IMG/VR virus record: IMGVR_UViG_3300046170_000276
Coordinates: 1-38,423 of that record
Length of the DNA: 38,423 nucleotides
Reading direction: 5' to 3' (one strand)
Source of the DNA: a virus
Numbering within the stretch: position 1 is the first letter of the stretch; every line of letters starts with the position of its first letter. This document shows, piece after piece, positions 23,307 to 29,586 of this stretch. A program made the position numbers and the translations under genes. The notes beneath the pieces were generated by a model that was not told the DNA's origin, did not search any database, and saw nothing but the letters and a program-made list of their open reading frames with translations.

Positions 23307-23622
23307 GGCTATCCCCCTGGGCGTAGGCCATAGAATTTAGTAGCGGCTTATGGGCGTCAAGCCTCAGCACGGTATTGATGCCGGTGATAACGTAATACAG
23401 CTCGCGCGCTGACATCCGATAGTTTGTGATGTCCAACAGACAGCCGCTCTCGTTGACGTAGCGGCACAGCTTATAACCGCCATAGCTGTGTTCGATGGTG
23501 TAACGCTCTGGTATTGAGCGCCAGCGGCCTTCCTCATCTTTGCGGTATGTTTCCGCATCTCCGAAAATGGTGCGGTTTAGGTAGTCAACTTGGCCTTGGC
23601 ACATTGTCTTGGTGATTCTCAT
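23293..23622 (-). CDS. Unknown protein (109 aa)
   Basis: A 109-residue protein starting MRITKTMCQGQVDYLNRTIFG at 23622. Its ATG overlaps the previous stop (TAATG), confirming this start over an in-frame ATG 18 bases upstream. Continuing features are a beta-rich middle (YTIEHSYGGYKLCRYVNESG) and a helical part (MSARELYYVITGINTVLRL). There is no signal or membrane segment. The pattern resembles small phage proteins of unknown function encoded in accessory early operons. No function is proposed. Confidence 0.55.
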   Translation of the reverse strand: MRITKTMCQGQVDYLNRTIFGDAETYRKDEEGRWRSIPERYTIEHSYGGYKLCRYVNESGCLLDITNYRMSARELYYVITGINTVLRLDAHKPLLNSMAYAQGDSHATH

Positions 23623-23744
23623 TAGAAGCCCCCCGTACAAATTACAAGCAGGGTGGTGGTGTTGGCTTCAAAGGTTATGCCGCGCTCCACTAGTCCAGCG
23701 CAAACCTGAGTCATTGATTCGATATCTTCACAGCGTATTTTCAT
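23622..23744 (-). CDS. Tiny unknown protein (40 aa)
   Basis: A 40-residue gene, MKIRCEDIESMTQVCAGLVE followed by RGITFEANTTTLLVICTGGF. AAAGGAG lies eight bases before the ATG, one of the best binding sites in the operon. The stop shares a base with the next start (TAATG), so both are translated from one message. It has three Cys, and the C-terminal beta strand is hydrophobic. Function unknown. Confidence 0.5.
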   Translation of the reverse strand: MKIRCEDIESMTQVCAGLVERGITFEANTTTLLVICTGGF

Positions 23745-23844
23745 TTCTTCATCTCCTTTTGAAAGATAGTGCCTGTTTTGAGGGGACAGGCGGCCCACCA
23801 CGGATTAGCTTACGTAATCAATACCAGTGAACGAAATTCAGCAC

Positions 23845-24027
23845 TCATGATCGCACCCCCTTTGTTTGCAGTTCTTGGATCTGCTCAACTGCCGAGATGT
23901 AATCTTTTCTTAGGTTGTGAAGTTCATACCTGAGTTCGCGGTTTTCTTCTGAGAGGCGAACGTACTCCGCCGTGATCTTCTCGTCTCGGCGCTGTTCCCA
24001 TGTCTTTGCTCTAATGACTGCTGTCAT
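23845..24027 (-). CDS. Small coiled-coil protein, first gene of second leftward operon
   Basis: A 60-residue protein starting MTAVIRAKTWEQRRDEKITA. Residues about 20-55 form heptads (YVRLSEENRELRYELHNLRK) typical of a two-stranded coiled coil. GGAG lies seven bases before the ATG. It is the first gene downstream of the dyad-rich intergenic region, so it should be the most highly translated of this operon. About 100 bases without a convincing gene follow before the next start. Function unknown; it could be a dimeric regulator or a host-protein binder. Confidence 0.5.
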   Translation of the reverse strand: MTAVIRAKTWEQRRDEKITAEYVRLSEENRELRYELHNLRKDYISAVEQIQELQTKGVRS

Positions 24028-24167
24028 GATGTATCTCCGTGGTTAGAATTTATCGGGCAGGCTTTTGACCTAACGAGTGAAACGAGTTCACTCCGTCCGA
24101 TGAACCTAGTATCTCAAATTACTTAGCACGATACTATGAATTATTACCACCCTGTTAGACCGTGTTA

Positions 24168-24181
24168 CCCTATCAATAGGG
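24168..24181. repeat. Short palindrome CCCTAT-CA-ATAGGG
   Basis: A six-base inverted repeat with a two-base centre, located between the two copies of the 21-bp element. Confidence 0.45.
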
Positions 24182-24247
24182 GGGCTTATACCGTTTCGGT
24201 CTAGCACGAAATGCCTACCCTCGCCCTAATTACTGGGGTTGAATACA

Positions 24248-24269
24248 GACGGGATACAGGGTTCCCGTC
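24248..24269. repeat. Inverted repeat GACGGGA - 8 - TCCCGTC
   Basis: Seven perfectly complementary bases on each side of TACAGGGT. It ends 21 bases before the second 21-bp element. TTCCCGTC recurs near 24477. It could be a hairpin in a leader RNA or a protein site. Confidence 0.45.
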
Positions 24270-24368
24270 GTGAGTCTTGGTACAACCCTGACGAGTGAAA
24301 CGAGTTCACTCAAGCCGGAGCATCCACCGTCATAAAGAGTGCAGTTATCAGGGCTTGCCCGCGCCTAT

Positions 24369-24439
24369 GTTAGTAACCACTAACCTGTTGGCGGCTCAGT
24401 GGTAAATCATTTTCCGATGGTAGGTTAGTAACCACTAAC
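24369..24439. repeat. Two copies of palindrome GTTAGTAACCACTAAC
   Basis: The 16-mer GTTAGT-AACC-ACTAAC occurs at 24369-24384 and 24424-24439, centres 55 bases apart. The flanks (AT...CT and, on the other strand, AT...CT) show that the second copy also matches in inverted orientation beyond the core. A spacing of about five helical turns would put two bound dimers on the same face of DNA, as in operator pairs. Confidence 0.65.
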
Positions 24440-24521
24440 ATGGTCGTGGCTGGATAGCGTTAATAGTATTGGGTGGTTCCCGTCTCCACTCCCGCGTTTA
24501 CCCAGCACGGAGGTTTAAGGT

Positions 24522-24541
24522 TGCGCCGATGGCGCAGTTTT
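24522..24541 (+). terminator. GC hairpin followed by short T run
   Basis: TGCGCC (24522-24527), a three-base loop GAT and GGCGCA (24531-24536) are followed by G and TTTT. It could stop transcripts entering from the left before the late promoter, or be part of a structured RNA. The T run is short. Confidence 0.4.
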
Positions 24542-24835
24542 CTCCGTCCTCGATCCTGCGGATCTGCGGTGAGCAGTCCAAACCGTACATCCACCAGCGT
24601 GGTTCCACCGGGGGGAGGGGGTGCATCGGCATCCCAGGCTGGAGGTGCCACCCAGATTTACTAGAGGTAAATTTCAGAAAAAAAAGGGAGGATACGTAGG
24701 TATTTAGTAATTAGGTGTTGGGGGATACTACGATTTTGCGGGGTTAGCGGGGAAGTTCCTGCGCTAAGTGTTCAGCGTACACCCCCTTGTCAAGTTTCCG
24801 CAAGTCTTTTTCGTAAAAAACTAGCACAATACCCC

Positions 24836-24864
24836 TTGCTTCGACTCTTATTCCTAATTACTAT
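24836..24864 (+). promoter_or_regulatory. Promoter candidate for the terminase/late operon
   Basis: TTGCTT (24836-24841), a 17-base spacer and TACTAT (24859-24864) match a sigma70-type promoter with optimal spacing. Transcription would start near 24871, just upstream of the preferred ATG at 24895. No phage RNA polymerase is encoded, so use of host polymerase is consistent. Confidence 0.5.
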
Positions 24865-24894
24865 ATGCATATCAAAATCAGGACTGCTGTATCC

Positions 24895-25131
24895 ATGTCT
24901 AGCACAGGTATGCTTGAAAAGAAGAGAATGCATCACGACCTTGTTGCTGGGGATGTGGAGCGTTTTCTAGCTGAGGGCGGTCAGATTACCCAGGTTAATG
25001 AGCGGACTCCTGAGCAGGCTGACTGTGATTACTTCTTTGCTGGTGAGAAGAGGCAAAAGCATAGCCGCAGGATATCCCGCGAGTATGTGAGAGCCGCCAA
25101 AAAGAAGAAGCTGACCTTCAAAACCCTGTAG
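24895..25131 (+). CDS. Small basic protein, first gene of late operon
   Basis: A 78-residue protein from the ATG at 24895 (MSSTGMLEKKRMHHDLVAGD). An in-frame ATG at 24865 abuts the promoter -10 element and would be at or before the transcript start, so 24895 is preferred; AGGA lies about 11 bases upstream. The segment VERFLAEGGQITQVNERTPEQAD has the FLxxGGxIxxV pattern seen in small phage DNA-associated or regulatory proteins. The C-terminus is strongly basic (RISREYVRAAKKKKLTFKTL). It precedes the putative small terminase by eight bases. It may regulate late transcription or packaging. Confidence 0.5.
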   Translation: MSSTGMLEKKRMHHDLVAGDVERFLAEGGQITQVNERTPEQADCDYFFAGEKRQKHSRRISREYVRAAKKKKLTFKTL

Positions 25132-25139
25132 GGGGTTAT

Positions 25140-25535
25140 ATGGCTGACTTAGACGACAAAGCCGCCGCCCATAAAGCCAAGCGTGAGGCGCGGAAAGCCA
25201 AGACTAAGGCTGGTCTAACCCACAACAACCGTAAAGCCCTGCCTGTTATGTCTCGCCGTCAACAGACAGAGCGCCTGCATGAGCTAAAAGCTCAGTTCCT
25301 ATCTAACAAGAAGCTCGGCCCCTTGGTTGAGAAGATGTTTGATATTGCAATGAACGATGAGCATGACGGTCAGATGCAAGCCATGAAAATGATTGCTGAC
25401 AAGATCCTGCCAACACAGTCCTTTTCTGCTGAATCTAAGAAATCCTCCGCCGTACAAATCAATATATCTGGACTACAGGTATCGGCTATAGAGGAAAAAG
25501 ATATAAGCAAAGATGAGCCGGTGAGCATTCAGTAA
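25140..25535 (+). CDS. Putative small terminase subunit
   Basis: A 131-residue protein immediately upstream of the large terminase (one base between stop and start). The N-terminus is Lys/Ala/Arg-rich (AAAHKAKREARKAKTKAGL), followed by helices (QTERLHELKAQFLSNKKLGPLVEKMFDIAMNDEHDGQMQAMKMIADKIL). A beta-strand-like end has QINISGLQVS. The position and the helix pattern (MKMIADKILP) match short terminase-small-subunit-like proteins of podoviruses that lack a clear HTH. It would recognise the packaging site, perhaps within the dyad-rich region to its left. Confidence 0.55.
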   Translation: MADLDDKAAAHKAKREARKAKTKAGLTHNNRKALPVMSRRQQTERLHELKAQFLSNKKLGPLVEKMFDIAMNDEHDGQMQAMKMIADKILPTQSFSAESKKSSAVQINISGLQVSAIEEKDISKDEPVSIQ

Positions 25536-25536
25536 T

Positions 25537-26784
25537 ATGGCTTCCCTAGACCTGTCTCTGCTTCCGTGGCAACAGACCGTAATGGAGTCTGACGCCCGCT
25601 TTAAGGTGGTAGCCGCTGGTCGCCGTACTGGTAAATCCTATCTAGCCGCTATTTCTCTCATCCTCAGAGCCTTGGATGGAGAAGAGGGCAAGGTGTTCTA
25701 TGTCGCACCCACACAGGGACAGGCACGGGATATTATGTGGCACACCATCTTTGACATAGCTGGCGAGATCATTGAGCGTAGCCATGTCAATAACCTAGAA
25801 ATCACCTTAGCTGGTGGTAACACTATCTTCCTAAAGGGTGCTGATAGACCTGATACCTTACGTGGTGTCTCTCTTAAGTACTTAGTTTTAGATGAGTACG
25901 CATTCTGCAAGCCAGATGTGTTCGATAACATTCTAAGACCCGCATTGGCTGACAGGCAGGGTGACCTATTAGCGATTGGTACACCCGAAGGCCGCAACCA
26001 CTTCTACGATATGTTCCAAGGGGCCAGTGGCTGGGATGATTGGAACCAGTTCCACTACACCTCTTTTGATAATCCTCTTGTAGACAAGGCTGAAATCGAA
26101 CACGCGCGGTCCACTCTTCCGGCATGGGCCTTCCAGCAGGAGTTTCTCGCCAGTTTCGACGCCAGAACAGGCGGGATTTTCGACACTGACAACTTCATTT
26201 ACCACGATGAGGTAAAAGATTCCGGCGATTACTACATATCCATTGACCTTGCTGGATTCAAGGCCCAAGGGCAGAGGAAGGCCAAGAAGCGGGACAACAG
26301 CGCTATCGCCGTAACAAAGGTGGCCCCCTCTGGAAAGTGGTACGTCGAGGACATTGTATACGGGCAATGGTCTCTAGATGAGACCTGTCAGAAGATCTTT
26401 GACGCTGTGGAGAAGTACCGACCCCTGAAGATTGGCATGGAGCGGGGTATTGCACAGCAAGCCGTGATGTCCCCCCTTGGGGATTTGATGAGACGTAGGG
26501 GGAGGCTGTTCCATGTGGAGCTATTGACGCATGGCAACCAGAAAAAAGAGGATCGGATTGCGTGGGCTTTGGAGGGTAGGTTTGCCAACCAGATGATCTC
26601 CCTCAAAAACGCCGCGTGGAACGAGCGGTTTATTGATGAGGCGGCTAACTTCCCTTCTACACTTGTCCATGATGACCTGATTGACGCGCTCGCATACGCC
26701 GACCAGATAGCGCAGATCGCCTACCTAGACGGTATTGAGCTGGCAGATGACTTTGAGCCTATTGATGCTGTGGCGGGGTTTTGA
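25537..26784 (+). CDS. terL: Terminase large subunit
   Basis: A 415-residue protein. The ATPase domain has Walker A AAGRRTGKS (Lys33), a likely adenine-binding WQQ at residues 11-13, and Walker B YLVLDEYAF (Asp119-Glu120), followed by the coupling motif LLAIGTPEG. The RNase H-like nuclease domain has YYISIDLAG (Asp237) and a C-terminal metal motif VHDDLIDALAYA. The length is somewhat short but in range for this family. It acts at the portal to cut and pump DNA into proheads. The endonuclease VII-like gene follows directly. Confidence 0.9.
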   Translation: MASLDLSLLPWQQTVMESDARFKVVAAGRRTGKSYLAAISLILRALDGEEGKVFYVAPTQGQARDIMWHTIFDIAGEIIERSHVNNLEITLAGGNTIFLKGADRPDTLRGVSLKYLVLDEYAFCKPDVFDNILRPALADRQGDLLAIGTPEGRNHFYDMFQGASGWDDWNQFHYTSFDNPLVDKAEIEHARSTLPAWAFQQEFLASFDARTGGIFDTDNFIYHDEVKDSGDYYISIDLAGFKAQGQRKAKKRDNSAIAVTKVAPSGKWYVEDIVYGQWSLDETCQKIFDAVEKYRPLKIGMERGIAQQAVMSPLGDLMRRRGRLFHVELLTHGNQKKEDRIAWALEGRFANQMISLKNAAWNERFIDEAANFPSTLVHDDLIDALAYADQIAQIAYLDGIELADDFEPIDAVAGF

Positions 26785-27234
26785 ATGGCTATGGATTTAT
26801 TTGAAGAAGCAGTAGACACAAGGCGTTGCATGGAGTGCGATGTAATCAAGCCTGCTGATGATTTCTATAAGCACAAAAGCGGCGCGATCCGTCACGAATG
26901 CAAATCCTGCATGAATGCCAAGGCTAGGGCGCGCCATAAGCGGAACGCCAAAGACCCAGAGTACAGGCGGGATAAGTATCTAAAGCGGTATGGAATCACT
27001 CACGACGATTACAAGAAGATGCTGGCCGCTCAAGGCGGTGTATGCGCTATCTGTAAGGGTGAGGAGACTAAGCGGTGGACGCATTTTAGCGTTGATCACA
27101 ATCACGAGACAGGGGAAGTCAGGGGCTTGCTATGCCATACCTGTAACACAGGGCTGGGTCAGTTTCAGGACTCACCGGAGATGTTAGCAGAGGCGGCAAA
27201 CTATCTCCGGTTAAGAGGATATTTTGGTGAGTGA
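26785..27234 (+). CDS. Endonuclease VII-like HNH protein
   Basis: A 149-residue protein. The C-terminal half has YGITHDDYKKMLAAQGGVC, CAIC (C87, C90), FSVDHNHETGEVRGLLC (Asp104-His105-Asn106-His107) and CHTCNTGLG (C117, C120). This is the signature of the recombination endonuclease VII family (T4 gp49-type). The N-terminus has an extra CMEC...CKSC zinc finger (C15, C18, C39, C42). The product would resolve branched DNA, probably so that replicated DNA can be packaged. The start is the ATG right after the terL stop (TGAATG); it overlaps the portal start by eight bases. Confidence 0.85.
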   Translation: MAMDLFEEAVDTRRCMECDVIKPADDFYKHKSGAIRHECKSCMNAKARARHKRNAKDPEYRRDKYLKRYGITHDDYKKMLAAQGGVCAICKGEETKRWTHFSVDHNHETGEVRGLLCHTCNTGLGQFQDSPEMLAEAANYLRLRGYFGE

Positions 27235-29287
27235 CGATTTAGAGCATATTGGCGTTGACGCGGGGCTGGCCGAGTGGATGGAAGGCGTCTTGCAGGAGTG
27301 GCGGTGGCACTATGAAGCTAATTACGCCGACAAACATCAGGAATTCTACCGGCTCTGGAGAGGGATTTACGCCGAACAGGATAAGACTCGCCAATCTGAG
27401 CGTTCTAAGATTATTGCGCCAGCACTACAGCAGGCTGTGGAGTCCGCTGTAGCTGAGATTGAGACGGCATCCTTCTCTCAAGGCTTCATGTTTGACATTG
27501 AAGATCATGACCAGACACAACCAACGCCCCCTCAAGGCCAACAGCCTCAGATGCAGACCCCAGATGCTTTGCAGGGGGCGGCGGTTGCTCCATCAGATGC
27601 CCCTATTATCCGTGATCAACTTCATAAAGACATGGATAGGGCTAATTACAGGGCCGCAATAGGCGAGATCCTTATCAATTCTGCTGTTTTTGGCACAGGA
27701 ATTGGTGAGTTGATGATTGAAGATTCAACAGAGTACATTCCTGCTACTCAACCCCTTAATGAAGCTAGTGGGGCGTCTCTGGTTGAGTACGGAGTAGAGG
27801 AAAGAACCCGTCCTATTATTAAGCTAAACCCTGTTCAGCCTAAAAACCTACTGGTTGACCCCAATGCAACGTGTGTATCTAGTGCAATGGGTGTCTGTGT
27901 AGAGGAGTTTGTGGGGCTACATGCTATTGAGCGACTTCAAGAGCAAGGGGTCTACCGCAGTATAGACATTGGCACAGACCCATCATGCGATGAGATTGAT
28001 GCTGACCCTGAAAATGTTGTTCAGCCCCATCATAAAGTAAGAGTTCAGCGGTACTACGGGTTAGTGCCTACTGACTTACTTAAAGATGAAGGCGTTGACT
28101 CTGAATTGCTGGAAGATGGCAAGTACACAGAGGCCGTTGTTGTTGTTGGCAATGGCAAGATCCTCAAAGCTCAATCAAATCCCTATATGTGCAAGGATCG
28201 GCCTATTTGCGCCTTTCCTTGGGACGTAGTACCCAGCCGTTTCTGGGGTCGTGGGGTATGTGAGAAGGGCTATATGTCTCAGAAGGCTTTAGACGCTGAA
28301 ATGAGAGCGCGCATTGACGCACTAGCCTTGACTACGCACCCAATGATGGCGGTGGACGCAACCAGAATCCCAAGGGGAGACAAGTTTGAGGTCAGACCGG
28401 GGAAGATGCTGTTGACCAACGGCGCTCCTCAAGAGGCAATCATGCCATTTAAGTTTGGTCAGGTAGATCAGATCAGTTTTAACCAAGCCCAGAACCTACA
28501 GATGATGGTTCAGCAGGCTACAGGGGCAATGGACTCCGCTGAGATGGCTAAGGGGCCGTCATCAGACACTACTGCCGCTGGTATTAGCATGAGCATGGGC
28601 GCTGTTATGAAGCGTCAACGCCGAACACTGGTCAACTTCCAAGAATCCTTTTTTAAGCCTCTAATCAAGAAGACTGCTTGGCGTTACATGCAGTTTGATC
28701 CAGAGAAATACCCATCAAAGGACTATCACTTCTCTGTTGTCAGCTCATTGGGCGTAATTGCTAGGGAGTATGAGGTAGGTCAGCTAGCTCAGATTCTTCA
28801 GGTAGTCCCACCAGAAGCTCCGCTACACAATATGTTGATTAAGGCCATCATTGAACACATGAACGTCACTAGCAAAGAGAAGCTATTGGCGCAGATTGAT
28901 CAAATGAACCAGCCCAACCCACAGGCTCAAGCCATGCAGGAGCAACAGGCTCAACTGGCGGCGGCATTGCAACAAGCTCAATCAGCAGTACTTAATGCAC
29001 AGGCCGCTGAAGCTCAATCGCGGGCTATGAAGTACCAGATGGAAACTCAGATCATGCCGCGTGAGGCACTGCTTAAGTACGCTGATGTCGACAAGGACGG
29101 CAAGGTTGATGATGACTTTGAGAAGAAGATTCGCCTAGCTCAGATGTTGCTTGAAGAAGAAAAATTTAATCTTGAGTCGGAAGAACGTCGATCAGCCATA
29201 AAGAATGCAGAATCAGAGCAAAACGCGCTTCGCCAAATGCTGGGACAGCAAGCCCCACAACCTAATGGAGAGCCTCCAATTCAATGA
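27227..29287 (+). CDS. Portal protein (head-tail connector)
   Basis: A 686-residue protein from GTG at 27227 (AGAGG eight bases upstream); TTG at 27224 is an alternative. The N-terminus (WRWHYEANYADKHQEFYRLWRGI, then SERSKIIAPALQQAVESAVAEI) matches the opening of podovirus portals. Inner segments include INSAVFGTGIGELMIEDS and FPWDVVPSRFWGRGVCEKG, and a Gln/Ala-rich helical C-terminus (ALQQAQSAVLNAQAAEAQ). Length, position after the terminase, and helical barrel-like end support the call. It overlaps the next gene by four bases (ATGA). Confidence 0.8.
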   Translation: MSDDLEHIGVDAGLAEWMEGVLQEWRWHYEANYADKHQEFYRLWRGIYAEQDKTRQSERSKIIAPALQQAVESAVAEIETASFSQGFMFDIEDHDQTQPTPPQGQQPQMQTPDALQGAAVAPSDAPIIRDQLHKDMDRANYRAAIGEILINSAVFGTGIGELMIEDSTEYIPATQPLNEASGASLVEYGVEERTRPIIKLNPVQPKNLLVDPNATCVSSAMGVCVEEFVGLHAIERLQEQGVYRSIDIGTDPSCDEIDADPENVVQPHHKVRVQRYYGLVPTDLLKDEGVDSELLEDGKYTEAVVVVGNGKILKAQSNPYMCKDRPICAFPWDVVPSRFWGRGVCEKGYMSQKALDAEMRARIDALALTTHPMMAVDATRIPRGDKFEVRPGKMLLTNGAPQEAIMPFKFGQVDQISFNQAQNLQMMVQQATGAMDSAEMAKGPSSDTTAAGISMSMGAVMKRQRRTLVNFQESFFKPLIKKTAWRYMQFDPEKYPSKDYHFSVVSSLGVIAREYEVGQLAQILQVVPPEAPLHNMLIKAIIEHMNVTSKEKLLAQIDQMNQPNPQAQAMQEQQAQLAAALQQAQSAVLNAQAAEAQSRAMKYQMETQIMPREALLKYADVDKDGKVDDDFEKKIRLAQMLLEEEKFNLESEERRSAIKNAESEQNALRQMLGQQAPQPNGEPPIQ

Positions 29288-29586
29288 ATGCCCCTGTTAA
29301 ACCTCAAGGGCTTGGCCTAGCTTCTATTATTGCGGTAATACGCAAGGAGATTGAGCAGGCTAAAACTGAGGGGCCACAGGGAGCAGATGGCAAAGAGGGC
29401 GCCAAAGGTGAGCGCGGTGCAAAAGGTGACACTGGCCCTCAAGGAAAGGTTGGCCCTAAAGGTGGGAACGGCAAGCAAGGCAAGGCCGGTAAGGATGGTA
29501 AAGACGGCAAGGATGGTGAGGACGGCGTTGGCATAAAAGAAATTCATCAGGATGGCGATGACACCTATTGTTATCACAATGACTGA
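29284..29586 (+). CDS. Collagen-like stalk protein, possibly N-terminus of the next fibre
   Basis: A 100-residue protein. Residues about 36-80 are Gly-x-y collagen-like repeats (GPQGADGKEGAKGERGAKGD, GKAGKDGKDGKDGEDG), which would form a triple helix. The N-terminal helix ASIIAVIRKEIEQAK may trimerise. The end (GVGIKEIHQDGDDTYCYHND) becomes odd: in the +1 frame the same DNA reads GDDTIVITMTDGEVYEL if one base near 29570 is skipped, which is how such fibres usually continue. Either a separate small stalk or the N-terminus of the 29558 fibre. It starts inside the portal stop (ATGA). Confidence 0.6.
   Translation: MNAPVKPQGLGLASIIAVIRKEIEQAKTEGPQGADGKEGAKGERGAKGDTGPQGKVGPKGGNGKQGKAGKDGKDGKDGEDGVGIKEIHQDGDDTYCYHND

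Larger units (their letters stand above)
24073..24311. repeat. Perfect 21-bp direct repeat, each copy a dyad
   Basis: Positions 24073-24093 and 24291-24311 are identical over 21 bases. Each copy contains GAGTGAA - ACGAG - TTCACTC, a seven-pair inverted repeat with a five-base centre. The copies are 218 bases apart and flanking bases differ, so selection on the element itself is likely. Candidate binding sites for a dimeric protein, or stem-loops. Confidence 0.65.
24028..24894. promoter_or_regulatory. Dyad-rich intergenic control region (about 0.87 kb)
   Basis: No convincing gene lies between the leftward coiled-coil gene and the rightward terminase operon. Short open frames around 24460-24700 on both strands lack binding sites and have biased composition. 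The stretch contains two duplicated dyads (24073/24291 and 24369/24424), two single inverted repeats (24168-24181, 24248-24269), a GC hairpin with T run (24522-24541), and a promoter candidate at 24836-24864. This density and its location between divergent operons, upstream of the terminase genes, suggest operator, origin or packaging functions. Confidence 0.6.

Noticed and set aside
23810-23848. 12-codon frame overlapping the coiled-coil gene stop (ATGA)
   Set aside because: Too short to support; no independent binding site.
24460-24699. Three overlapping 60-76 codon frames on both strands
   Set aside because: No ribosome binding sites, Pro/Gly/Arg-biased composition from GC-rich hairpins, and mutual overlap; more likely non-coding control DNA.
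29317-29577. 86-codon hydrophobic minus-strand frame
   Set aside because: Antisense of Gly-x-y collagen repeats; hydrophobicity is an artefact of the repeat codons.
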